In this document: positions 28,088-38,290 of the stretch, piece by piece | Layout: each line of letters opens with the position of its first letter | Position numbering within the stretch: position 1 is the first letter of the stretch | Origin: Pisaster brevispinus | Taxonomy: Eukaryota; Echinodermata; Asteroidea; Forcipulatida; Asteriidae | Direction of reading: 5' to 3' | Assembly (NCBI GenBank): GCA_023634235.1 | Contig: JAMKCF010000014.1 | Span: 8,712,001 to 8,776,000 of the forward strand | DNA: 64,000 nucleotides | Made by a program: the position numbers and the translations under genes | The notes under the pieces: model-generated | Database searches by the model: none | Told to the model about the DNA's origin: nothing | The model's input: the letters and a program-made list of their open reading frames with translations, nothing else

Positions 28088-30247
28088 TCATGAATGCCCT
28101 TTCTGGTTGAGACGCTCCCTTATCCGTTCCTGAGCATTCTTGTTCATACCTTCTTGCGTGATAGTATTCGTAAACTTTTTCTGTCCAGCGCCACCTTGTT
28201 GAGGAAAGCGACCACGCCCTGAACCAAAATGATACCTTTCGTTGTATTCACCATGCCCACGGGAGTATGGTGAGACAGGCTCATAGGGGTAGGATCCGAC
28301 GTGCTCAGGGGGGTACGGTGGGGCACGCTCATGGGGGTACGGTGGTACATGCTCATGGGGGTAATGTGGGACACGCCCATGGGGGTATGGTGGGGCGCGC
28401 TCATGGGGGTACGGTGGGACACGCTCACGGGGATATGGTGGAAATTGACCAGGGGGAGCATAGGTCCCACCGTAGGGGTCTCTGTCATCAAATGTTGGTC
28501 GTGGGTGATCAAAACGCGAGTCCACATAAGGCTGCCGATGTTTTTTGGCGCTGGCTTTCTTCTGGCGGTTGTCGAACGGTGGCTGATGATGACGTTTAAT
28601 TGCACTGGGTTCCTCATTGCTCTTGGGGCTGTTGTCCGACAGTTTACGTTTTTTTGCGTTAGGTTTCTTATCCAGCATTTTCGTAAACTCTCCATGAAAG
28701 AGATCCTTTGTGTCCATTGGGAGTGTGAGGATTTTTTTGATGGATTCGGGCTTGTTTTGGTGTATTTGAGACATACAGATAGTTCTTCGGGATATGGTTG
28801 ACCGAGCAATGACCCTAGCCGAGGTATTGGCGATACACTCCAATGCCCCCTGAACTCCTTCAATCATGAGAAGTGCATCACTCTGTAGATCACCGGGGGA
28901 AGTCTTTAGAATGTTCTCCACTGCATTCAGCATCAAGACAGCATGTGACGATGCCTGTATCATCATCCTCGCTGACTCGTCGCATTTCTTGAAGCTGTTT
29001 TCGCAAGTGTGCAGCAGTGGATCCTGGATTGCAAAGCTTTTCTTAATGAAACTTCCTCTGTACGACTGGCGTGCTCGAATTTCATATGCAACTTGGGTGC
29101 AATAATCGTCGTCAATCGATGAGGATTGACAATATTTCCTATGGTCGGTGTTATTGGTCCAGAAACGTTTCTCGTCCTCTCTCCGTACTGGAACAATTTT
29201 CGAGGTATCTTCTGTTAAATCTTTATTCACCTCTTCCCATTGCTGTTTGACACTGTCAGCTAGTGGCAGCATGGGGACAGGGTACAAGAACTTATGTGTT
29301 CTGTGTCCTACCTGGTGATCTTTTTCCTTCAACTCTAACTCAGGATCGGACTTCTCTGGAAGAAGTTGAATTAGTTCTACCCATTTAGGATCGAAAAACT
29401 CCTCCATCACGGGTTTTTCAGGTAGGTCTGCGAGAGACTCTTGGTCGATGGTGCAGGAAGTTTCTTCCTCTTGGTCACCTTTGTCAATATCTTCAGGAAT
29501 TGGAGCATCCTCCATCTCTGAGTCTGGCTTCTCCTGCAAGTGGACATTTTCCGCTTCTGCCTCAGACTTTCCACCAACTTCTTCTGCAAACGGTTTTACA
29601 GGTAGGTCTGCGGGAGACTCTTGGTTGACGGTGTTGGATGTTCCTTCCTCTTGGCCACCCCTGTCAGTATCTTCAGGAATGGGAGTATTCTCCATCTCTG
29701 AGTCTGGCTTCTCTTGTGTGTGGACAACAACCTGGTCCCCCTGAGGCTTCCCACTGTCTTCTTCAAGAGTGTTCTCCCTGGATTTATAAGGTAGGTTCAC
29801 AGGAGACTCTTGGTTGATGGTACAAGATGCGCCTTGTTCTTGGCCATCTCTGTCAGTATCATCAGGAACTGGAGTATTCTCCATCTCTGAATCCAGCTTC
29901 TCTTGTGAGTGGACAACCTCCTCGTCCACCTGAGACTTTGTCTTGTCTTGTTCCCCTGGAACCTCCTCTTTGGGCTTGTCAGGCATGTCTGGGGTAGACT
30001 CTTGGTTGATGGTGCAGGATGTTCCTTCCTCTTGACCACCTTTGTCAGTATCTTCAGGATACGAGGCACTTATGAACTCTACCATTGTGTCAGGGACAAG
30101 CAGCTCCTCCGCGTTCCCACCAGATATGTCCTCCTCAGCCTGCGCAGGATGACTCTCCGTCTCATTCTTCTCGACTTTTTCAATGTCCTCAGACTGAGAC
30201 ACAACTATACGCCTCCGTGCTCGTGTAACTCTTTCAGTGGCAGACAT
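28088..30247 (-). CDS. Intronless 719-residue protein with DIRS Gag-like (LAP2alpha-like) core
   Basis: This is one uninterrupted ORF; the ATG has A at -3. By residue: basic start RARRR (9-13); acidic array of about 62-residue repeats (65-287) sharing GQEEGTSCTINQES and SEMENTP; conserved-looking core (about 288-527); basic KKPNAKKRKL (527-536), a likely nuclear signal; tail with 8-residue PPYPHERA-type repeats (603-663) and SGRGRF. Within the core, EGVQGAL...ARVIARSTISRR...SQ...K..LTLP...LF...MLDKK follows the GLQG..ARR..WLSQ..LL..P..F..ML pattern of DIRS retrotransposon ORF1. I infer an orphan or domesticated gag; the biological role is unknown. No reverse transcriptase, RNase H or tyrosine recombinase ORF lies beside it. 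It starts 123 bp after the MED11 stop on the same strand. An unrelated low-complexity protein remains possible. Confidence 0.75.
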   Translation of the reverse strand: MSATERVTRARRRIVVSQSEDIEKVEKNETESHPAQAEEDISGGNAEELLVPDTMVEFISASYPEDTDKGGQEEGTSCTINQESTPDMPDKPKEEVPGEQDKTKSQVDEEVVHSQEKLDSEMENTPVPDDTDRDGQEQGASCTINQESPVNLPYKSRENTLEEDSGKPQGDQVVVHTQEKPDSEMENTPIPEDTDRGGQEEGTSNTVNQESPADLPVKPFAEEVGGKSEAEAENVHLQEKPDSEMEDAPIPEDIDKGDQEEETSCTIDQESLADLPEKPVMEEFFDPKWVELIQLLPEKSDPELELKEKDHQVGHRTHKFLYPVPMLPLADSVKQQWEEVNKDLTEDTSKIVPVRREDEKRFWTNNTDHRKYCQSSSIDDDYCTQVAYEIRARQSYRGSFIKKSFAIQDPLLHTCENSFKKCDESARMMIQASSHAVLMLNAVENILKTSPGDLQSDALLMIEGVQGALECIANTSARVIARSTISRRTICMSQIHQNKPESIKKILTLPMDTKDLFHGEFTKMLDKKPNAKKRKLSDNSPKSNEEPSAIKRHHQPPFDNRQKKASAKKHRQPYVDSRFDHPRPTFDDRDPYGGTYAPPGQFPPYPRERVPPYPHERAPPYPHGRVPHYPHEHVPPYPHERAPPYPPEHVGSYPYEPVSPYSRGHGEYNERYHFGSGRGRFPQQGGAGQKKFTNTITQEGMNKNAQERIRERLNQKGHS
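28259..28441 (-). repeat. Coding 24-bp tandem repeat (PPYPHERx)
   Basis: On the plus strand it reads as repeated tcatgggggtacggtgg motifs at 24-bp spacing. It encodes about seven copies of an 8-residue P-P-Y-P-H-E-(R/H)-(A/V) unit in the protein tail. Confidence 0.85.
28667..29050 (-). mobile_element. DIRS Gag-like domain region
   Basis: Residues 400-527 of the intronless ORF. The pattern of small, aromatic and arginine residues around GVQGAL, ARSTISRRTICMSQ and LFHGEFTKMLDKK resembles DIRS ORF1 and the LAP2alpha C-terminal domain derived from it. The family resemblance is recalled, not computed. Confidence 0.5.
29387..30055 (-). repeat. Coding tandem repeat, 3.5 units of about 62 residues
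   Basis: Units cover residues 65-128, 129-191, 192-251 and a partial 252-287 of the intronless protein. Shared elements are an E/D-D-(T/I)-D start, GQEEGTSCTINQES and QEKPDSEMENTPIP. At DNA level the units are about 190 bp and diverged, so the amplification is not recent. Confidence 0.85.
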
Positions 30248-30370
30248 TTTGAATTGACAACTCCTTCTACAGCTTTCAGCAGAAATGTATGCTTCAGTTA
30301 GTGAGTATTTTAGTCAGAGTCAAACTATCGTTGCTAGCTTTCCTGTTTTGTCCATTACTGAACGTTTTTT

Positions 30371-30507
30371 TCAAGATAACTGCTGCCCTTCGCCAGCTCC
30401 ACATATTTTGCCAAGTTCATTCAGTTCACTCTTGAGATGCTCCTGACGATGAATTGCCATCTGGGCATCCTTCTGGGCTGAGTAACTGGAGCCCTCATGT
30501 GGCTGAC
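30371..30507 (-). CDS. MED11: MED11 exon 3 with stop
   Basis: Encodes QPHEGSSYSAQKDAQMA and ends GAGEGQQLS-TGA. The QPHEGSSYS motif is the MED11 signature. Acceptor ctctcag on the minus strand. Confidence 0.95.
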
Positions 30508-33500
30508 CTGAGAGCGAAAAAATCAAACAAAACTTAAAATACAATTTTGCAGTTTCCATCTGCTGAGATTTAATGTTGGTCAGTTGGTGTGTGAGCAAAC
30601 TTAAGTTTCATAGACAAATGTGACACTCTTCGCCAAAATCGGGCACTTCTCAGAAAACCTTCTGAAGTAGATGTCTTGGTAGGAAGTACCTGTTTCTATG
30701 GAGCGAAACTTTCACAGAAACAGAAAGGAAGGCCTGATAAATGTATTTTTAAAATGTCCCTGGGATGCCATCGGCAGTTATGTATATATGCCTGGACATT
30801 CCATTGGGTAGCATGTTACGCTTTAATTTCCCCTTACAAAATACTCAAAATCTCCCCTTAACTGGTTATTGTTATGTAATCAAAGGGCACTTCCATTGGA
30901 CAATTTTTGTAAGTCTATGGCGAACTTTTGAAGGAGCACCAAGGCCAAGACCAGGGGCAACAGAGGCCATGGCCTCTGTGGCTTTCATGTACGTAATTTC
31001 AGGTCTAGGGTTATATAATAATCCCTTGATGGGAAAGTGGGGTTTTGAATTTAGTTTCCAGCGCCTTTTGTCCCTGTCTGTTACGGGCCAATGAAACATG
31101 ACACCATGAGTGCATGCATGGTGCACACTACACATTGAGCTCTCGTAGCAGGTCTACACGTCAACCACTGTTGAACGAGTACCACATTGACCTACATAGA
31201 ATGTTCAGGGCGTGCAATTACATCAACCGCCGCACGCAATTTACAAAGAATCTTAATATTGCTTATCACGCATCATTGCAATAACGATAACAGATAATTG
31301 CAAACTACAGGCATCAGTGCCTGTGTCCATGACTTTACGTGCAATATCCTCGGATCAGTGCTATAAAGTATGAGATTGTTATTTGCAATTTATCTGTAAT
31401 AATGGAAAGGTTATTAAGTGAAAAAGGGTAAGTAAATCAAAATCCACAAGTAAATGTTTTTCTTGGACAGGTTGGAAACTGAATGTTTCTTTTTGACAAA
31501 CTAATTATTTGGAGACCACACTTGATCAATAAACTCCAATTACCTGGAGCTCCAAAATATACAAAACCCATTTTATGAAACCCATACAAATTGCCTTTAA
31601 AAACCTTAGTTTTACTTATGCACCTATCAATTATCATGATTGTAATCTCGGCCCAAGGGACCCGGGACTAGCTAGGACTTGGCCAGGGATATAAAATTTA
31701 CCCAGTGTGGTAGTCCCGGCTATGCCCTGCTACTGCCCCAGCGGGGGCAGGGGAATTGTTGTAATACACTGGCCCTGGCATGTGTGCAAGAATTAGTTTA
31801 CAACCTCCGCACGATCCCAGCCCAGGCATGTGGGGCATCTGTCACAACATCCGTCACAACCCTGGCCTGCATGCCTCTGCCGGTCGAGCAGGATCATTCA
31901 TTTATTAATATTTCATAAATTAATAAATAAATTAAAAACTACATCGCACTGCCCACGAAGTCTTCGAAACTGAAAGTGTGCATGCGCCAGGACTGATTCT
32001 GGATCGTGGCCATCAGAAATAATTTTTTTAAATAAACTATATCTCTCAATGAAGAAGCTTAATTCAAAGAGAATATTAACATATTTCACTATGCAGGAAT
32101 TACAAAGTTTAATTTCTTAGCAGATGCATAAATTTGGATCTTTTAGGCATTTTAATATCGACAAATTTTAGTACCAACAAATTCCCTTAAACACCACTGC
32201 GCAAAATTTTTGACTTATCCAATGGCGTAGGATTTAAGCATGAAGTAGTAATCTGCGCAATTTAAAAAATAACTGCGCAAGTTTGGAAATTGCGTCCATT
32301 CGCTTTCTTCAAGTTTTACACTTGTGCAAGCAAGTCTGTAATTTGCACAAGTTTACTTTGTGTCAAACATATTGAAGGTGCCCTTTTTTAAATGCTTGTC
32401 CCTTTTTTACATTTTTTAGGTGAAAATATGTAACTTCGATGTCCATCTTTTTCAAAATGTGAAACAGGATCTGGACACTGATTTTTCAATGGATAGAACA
32501 ATAATTGAAGGTAAAAATTTGAATGATATAATTGCACTTTTGACAGGCATGGTCAGCGAAAAATTTGTCCGGTCGGGAAAATAACATTTTTCAAAAATTA
32601 ATTAAGTCCCCGCGATTGTCCCGGTAGGCCGGGGAAACAGATTGTACAACCCTGGCAAAGTCCCCGCTATTGTCCCGGCTAGCGGGGCACGGTTTTTTGC
32701 ATATCCCCGTCTATGTTCTTGCTACCTCTTCCAAGGCCCCAGGTTCCCCCAGGGTCGGGACTACAACAATTGATAGGTGCATTTTTAGTCCTGAGCCCAC
32801 GATATACAAGTGTTTCGGCATTAAGTGGTTAAACAACACAAATTACTTACCAGTTGCAACTTGTGACAAGTAGTTGATTTGCTCTGATAGCGATTTTTCC
32901 ACCTTCTCCAAGGTCTTGAGGAACTGTCTGGTATAATGCTCCGTCAAATGTTCATTCGGTTTGTCCTCACTGAGTTCACCGACTGCACGACCTGAAAATG
33001 TTTTACAAAAGATGATCAAATTGAAGTTTTCAAAGTTAGCCTAGATTATCATCATCAGAGTGCGTAAACTCTCTGAGGTATTTATTAATTCATAATGAAT
33101 GAAAAAGTGGTGTCCGGATAATGATATTTTTCCCAGTTTTTATTTTCAATAAAAAATGACACGTATAATTGCACCACTAGTTTGCTATGCAATACTTAAC
33201 AATGAATACCTTTCCTACTCAGTCTGTTCAAGCAATTAGCATTCACTCAGTCAGTGTGCAAGAGACATCCATGATCCAGTCTAAATATTTTTCTATGCAA
33301 AATTGCAGAATCAAACAAGGAAATCATTCTCCAGCCTGCTGATGCATAGTGTAATTCTACCTCCATGGTGTAACTGAGTGTAGTAATATATGCAAACCCG
33401 AACACCATCTATCTGTTCACTCATTTCAATGAATGCTGGTCAACTCGTACGCACGCAAACTCGTACGCACCAACTCGTACACACACAAACTCGTACACGC

Positions 33501-35234
33501 ACAAACTTGTACAGACACCAAGTCGTACGCACACCATCTCGTACGCAAACTAACTCGTACACCCACCAACTCGTACGCAAGCATAATTCACTACGTGTTG
33601 ACTCAGGGAAAAGGTTTCGCCGTTTTGATGCAAAGTTATTATTATAACTTATAATATTGTGATAATTCACTACGTGTTGACTTAATAATGAATTGCGTTT
33701 TAGTTTTGTTTTTGTTTTCCCTCAAGTAATTAAACTTTGATTTGACGGATGGCATTCCCGCTAAAATCCGAAAGGTAGGGTTTATTTCAATTTGATATTT
33801 TTCTGAAATTTTGATAGTAAATAATTTTTGGAAAATAAAACAGATGTTTTGGAAAAACAAACTGATTTTTGGGGAGTTTCGTTCCTTTCTGAAATGATTG
33901 TTTAGCCCGTCAGATAAATTATGAAATTAAATAAATTGAGAAAATAAAACATATTTTGGGGGAGTTTTGTTCATTTCCGTCAGTTAAATTTTGATAGTAA
34001 ATAAATTTAGTAAATAAAACAGATTCTTTGGGAGTTTTGTTCCTTTCCGAAATGATTGTTTCTGAAATTGATTATTTCTGAAATTGATAGTAAATAACTT
34101 TTGGAAAATAAAACAGATTTTTTGTTCAACTATAGTGAAAGTTTTGGCTGGAAATTTCACAAATATTGTTGAAACAGGTAATTGCATACTCTAGACTCGT
34201 TCAGCTTTTGTAATCTCTTTTGTAAATGTGTGGCCCTGAAAAGGGACGGTGGTTTTCATGGGTCCTGAAAGGATCGTTTGGTTTGGGGCTTGAAGTTGCT
34301 CACATCGCAGGACCATGGAGGTGGCTGCACGCTGACAACAGGCTAGAGGTTTTCAGAGTCCCGGCTTGGTAGGCGTCCCATAGCTTGAAGATCCTGCCTT
34401 GGACTTGTAATCATAATTTTACGGTTTTATGTTTTACAAGTCAACTACTTGTCTTGGAGTGTCACTGAATTGGACAGCGCCACCATTTTATCAATCAAGT
34501 ATCAATCATTAATTTCGAATTCATAATTCCCGCTTTCGAATTAATAATTCCCGCCTAGTTAAGTAGCACGATATTAGTGCTTTCGTTGTTTCCAATGTAC
34601 AAGTGTCCCGTAATAAATACACCTGCGTACGAGTTTGTTTGTGTACGAGTTTGCGTGTGTACGAGTTTGTGGGTGTACGAGTTTGTGTGTGTACGAGTTG
34701 GTTGGCGCACGAGTTGACCAATTGGCGTACGGGTTTGCGTGCGTACGAGTTTGCGTGCGTACGAGTTGACCCGTTTCCGTTATTGTTACAAAAAATACAA
34801 ATTGTAAAAAAAAAACACACATTTTTGGTAAGTACAGAAGCAGAGGACACTGTAAAACTATGTTACATTTAATTTATGATTTAGAATGGCGATCCGATGG
34901 TTGTCAAACATGCAACTGCATCCCGGCTTCGATTTGGTCCGGACGGTAGGTAGTAAACGAAATAACATTATTATCAAGGTCATGTGAGCATCCATCATGG
35001 CGAACGTTCTTCACATTCATATTCATTATTTTATGACTACGATTACATTTCTTCCAAAAACACCTTTTTTACGTGGAACGAACCGCATCAAACACTTACC
35101 AGTGTTTGACAAAATTATCCCACTTTCATAACGTGTACAACGAATTTCAATTCACCTGCGTTTAAGACCACATTAGCAATGTCGTTTTCGATGATTTCGA
35201 GTTGTTTCAGACGGTTTTCTGTGGGAGAAGTCAT
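30371..35234 (-). CDS. MED11: Mediator complex subunit 11 (MED11), three exons
   Basis: MED11 is a small helical subunit of the Mediator head module. It pairs with MED22 and helps recruit TFIIH to RNA polymerase II promoters in the nucleus. Exons on the minus strand are 35156-35234, 32851-32991 and 30371-30507; phases 1 and 1 join cleanly into 118 residues plus stop, matching the family length of about 117. Diagnostic stretches are NRLKQLEIIENDIANVVLNA, GELSEDKPNEHLTEHY, INYLSQVATGQPHEGSSYS and QKDAQMA. The start is the first ATG of exon 1 (A at -3). The promoter faces SAP130. No canonical poly(A) signal occurs in the 123 bp between its stop and the next ORF; the first AATAAA downstream lies inside that ORF at 29222-29227. 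Confidence 0.95.
30508..32850 (-). other. MED11: MED11 intron 2, no gene seen
   Basis: AT-rich, with repeat fragments (30870-31130 and 31640-31910) whose GC-rich pieces such as caaggccaagaccaggggc look repetitive. No coding exon is supported. Confidence 0.6.
32851..32991 (-). CDS. MED11: MED11 exon 2
   Basis: Encodes RAVGELSEDKPNEHLTEH through SEQINYLSQVATG. Acceptor tttcag, donor gtaagt on the minus strand. Confidence 0.95.
33440..33593 (+). repeat. Tandem array of ACTCGTACGCACGCAA-type units, arm A
   Basis: About ten 13-16-bp units with CGTAC cores in MED11 intron 1. An inverted copy lies at 34623-34770. Confidence 0.85.
33775..34130 (+). repeat. Diverged tandem repeat, about 100-120 bp unit
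   Basis: Three to four copies of a unit with ttgatagtaaataa, aaaataaaacagat and gggagttttgttcctttc, between the two inverted arrays. Confidence 0.75.
34623..34770 (-). repeat. Tandem array of CGTACGAGTTTG-type units, arm B
   Basis: The inverse of arm A: gcgtgcgtacgagttgac here is the reverse complement of gtcaactcgtacgcacgc in arm A. Confidence 0.85.
35156..35234 (-). CDS. MED11: MED11 exon 1
   Basis: Begins MTSPTENRLKQLEIIENDIA. Donor GCAG|gtgaat on the minus strand, phase 1 out. Confidence 0.93.
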
Positions 35235-36126
35235 AATTCACAAAACAGCACGCTGTTTGTCTGTGTACAGTACGATCTGAACGGGCTGGCTGCCTGGCTG
35301 GCTGGCTGAGAGTTTTTTACGGGCCGGGGCAGTTGATGCGACGTGCGACTCCGAGATACAAAAACCCCACACGGTGCATGTATTACAGTCCTACAATCCA
35401 CGGCTGCTGCTAGCAGAGCGTACACACGCTACTTTTCTCTACATACACAACACAGAGAAACAATCAGTCGGGGGTCGCCATCGTCTGCAAATAGAGGATG
35501 GTTAAACTAAATATTGGAGGGTGGTAGTTTTTATTTATTTATTTGTGTGGACTATTTACAATAAATACACACTTGATGTATTGATTGGTATATAAAATAC
35601 GCTTGCCGTAATTATATATGTATTTATAGTGTACATTTAAGCATCGAAAGTAATGTCCTAAAATGTTGCTTTTACTTAACCACCCCTTTATGAAATAGTC
35701 GAAACCGCGGGAAAATTGATTGCACTCTGGAAGAGACTATTTTAAAATTGGGGGCTTATTTTTAAAGTGTGAAAATGTATCGTCATATATATTTTTATTC
35801 AGTAATGATTTGTACTCGTAGTAACAAAATAATTATTCATAGTTACTAATTTAAGTTTATAAAATGCATTTTGTAGTACTCGAGTATTTATACATAATTA
35901 CTTTAACAAGATATTCACGTAAACTGGAACTAGTTACCCTACTTAATATGTACCATTCCATAAAAATTGAACAGTAAAACCAATTGCAGAGAACGTTTCA
36001 TAAGCAGTTCGGCAGTATTAATTTGCATATGAAATAAACCAATCAGCCTTGCTGTTTCTGAGAGCTGTGGAACTGAGAAACATCGTTCAAAAAAATCGGA
36101 AGTGTAGTACGCCTTCGTGAGAAAGA
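35235..36126. promoter_or_regulatory. Shared divergent promoter region of MED11 and SAP130
   Basis: The interval between the two head-to-head genes has no supported ORF. It holds a CCAAT box (aaccaatcagc near 36038-36048) and an Ets/GABP-type CGGAAGTG (36099-36106), both close to the proposed SAP130 first exon, and a YY1-like cgccatcgtc near 35476-35485 on the MED11 side. No TATA box is placed with confidence. The middle is AT-rich. Confidence 0.5.
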
Positions 36127-36183
36127 ATGCCGAAAATCAACCCAAAATTTCAGCATCGACCGAATACTGCAAGCTTGAAATAA
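36127..36183 (+). other. Candidate uORF at the end of SAP130 non-coding exon 1
   Basis: ATG plus 17 further codons, with TAA as the last three bases before a consensus gtaagt donor at 36184. The exon is inferred from the CCAAT and Ets motifs upstream and from this donor. It would splice to the acceptor at 37987, 15 bp before the SAP130 ATG. Confidence 0.35.
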
Positions 36184-37425
36184 GTAAGTAATGTGAAAGC
36201 TTGTTTACGATAATTTAATATACCGGAAGTATGGTAAAAATTCCTCCAGTGGATTTTTCTGTACAGAAGTGCAAAAATAGCTGGTGCTGGTGTTTCCAAA
36301 AACCAACATTCGGAACGCTCGGTGTGTGTGTGTCACATCATTGGCAATGGCACTTGGCAGTATTCTCTGTGCAGATAGAACGACCGAGCCGAGAAAGAAA
36401 TTATTTCATTTATTTCCTACCCATTTGGTTTCTCCGCAGTACAATTTACAAGTTATCCCTTTATATGTGTTTGACTCGTGTACCGTATAAGGGACTATCT
36501 GCTACGTGATAGTTAGTAGTAGTTGGTGAAGCTCGTGGTACACGAATTTAATTGTTGAAATAATGGAGTCGGCCGGGTAAATCATGGGTAAATTGGTGTG
36601 TTCCGCTCTTGTTAGGGTCGGCAGGGCCGGTCATTTGTTGGGCACAAATAATTTCAGCCAGATTGATCACCAAGAAACACGGCGTGTTTATCACCAGGGT
36701 AGGCCATGCATGTAGGGCACCGCCGAGGTAACATTGGCAACAAAAATTACTTACACAGAGAGCTAACTCGGGTACAATACATACACCACATGCTACTTCT
36801 TTCTTTTTAAAACAAAATAAGCAGATAAGGATTATATTGCCTCACCATGCTCACTGCCCTCAGTTTTATAAATATTTGTGGAAAATTTTCCGTATCCAGC
36901 CACCACTTTTTCACTCGTTATGAAATAAAATAGTATCTAGTTTACTCAAATGAGATATTCCTTTGGGTAAAAATTAGTGAAAAAATGGTGGCAGGATACG
37001 GACAATTTTCCATATTTTTTATTTGACGAGGGGGGGGCAGCTGTAGTTTTATGAACATTTTAAACATATTGAATATTTAATTTCAACCTTTTAAACTTGT
37101 ACTTCGTTGAATGTTGAATGCTGGACTGTTTAGGTTTGTTATTTCGTTCCGCAAATCTTGCAGCAATTGTGTTAAGGATATGCAAACTATTAAACTTGTT
37201 TTGGGTATCCTACACTAAGTTTAGCGATATCAAAATTTAGAGCAAAGTTAAATCGTTGTTCTTTTATCCCTGAACGTGGTATTTTTCAGTACGTCAGTTT
37301 TAGGTAAACATTGCTCCAGCTGGTAGTCCATCTACACACAGACAAAACTGACATTAAAGATGTCACACTAACTAAAAAATAATTTCTATTTGAATAATTA
37401 CTCTTAAATTTTGTGTATAGTGTTG

Positions 37426-37427
<2 letters not shown>

Positions 37428-37457
<30 letters not shown>
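37428..37457 (+). repeat. Poly-T tract
   Basis: About 28 T in a row in the first SAP130 intron. Confidence 0.9.
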
Positions 37458-37462
<5 letters not shown>

Positions 37463-37489
37463 AACCCCCATTAGTGTCTCTCTAGAAAG

Positions 37490-37930
37490 CCTGCCAAATA
37501 CAACAGAATGCAACACAGTTGAAATGAGAACCATGCCAAATGCAACAAAATGCAACAAGGGATATTGTTGCATTGTGCAGGCATGCTGTTTGGGAAAGGA
37601 CTGAGCAATGGTGTTTGCCCTGCTAAATGCAACAGTATGCACATAAGTGTAATGTTTAACTGTTGTTATACAGTCTTTTGAACATGATTTGAATTATGAT
37701 TCTTACCTAATATTACATCATACTTCTCAATACTTTTCCCATAAAAAAATATTTTGAAATGCCCATTATAAGTTGTTCAGATACAATAGAAGCACCCAAA
37801 CCTATATGAAGTCACTTCACTGCTGAATGCAACAAATTCAGTCCAAAAATGACATCTGAGTTGACTGCCAAATGCAACAGATCACAACAACTATTGCCAT
37901 TTGGTGCATATTGTTGCATTTAGCATGGTT
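37490..37930. repeat. AAATGCAACA-motif cluster
   Basis: Seven or eight copies of a(a/g)atgcaaca, some inverted (tgttgcattt), in about 440 bp just before the first SAP130 coding exon. Probably the remains of a repeat; no clean terminal repeats found. Confidence 0.55.
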
Positions 37931-38002
37931 AGGGTTAATGGAGATTGAACAATTAGATTTATTTATTTATTTTTGTTTTCCCTACAGAATTTCTGTACTG
38001 AC

Positions 38003-38290
38003 ATGAGTAGTCAGTCAACACCTCTCCCAGCTAGTGGGAGTTCAAATCCTGGCCAAGCCAGTATCCCAACCACACCAGTCAACAGCGCTGAGGGCAAGCC
38101 CAACAGCAAAAGCCCAGCTGCCCGATCGGCAGAGAAGCCCAGTAACCCAAAGGTCGTAGTTCAGCCAGTCAATCCCCCTATGAGTATTTCTCTGCCTGTG
38201 GATGCACCGCAATCAATGTTCACTATTACCCAACAAAAGCACGTGCTGGAGACAGCCAAGGTCCCTGCGGCAGCCTCTGTTACTCCAATT
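38003..38290 (+). CDS. SAP130: SAP130 first coding exon
   Basis: Starts MSSQSTPLPASG (G at -3). The exon begins at 37988 after a ttgttttccctacag acceptor. Donor gtaagt, phase 0. Confidence 0.88.

Noticed and set aside
28259..28441. CRISPR-like regular repeats
   Set aside because: Contiguous 24-bp coding repeats without spacers, in animal DNA.
28144..28863. Second 239-residue minus-strand ORF and a 166-residue plus-strand ORF
   Set aside because: Both overlap the 719-residue ORF in other frames; their repeats merely reflect its 24-bp coding repeat.
33390..33654. Small proteins in the CGTACG array
   Set aside because: All three frames are open because the unit length and content avoid stops; no gene signals.
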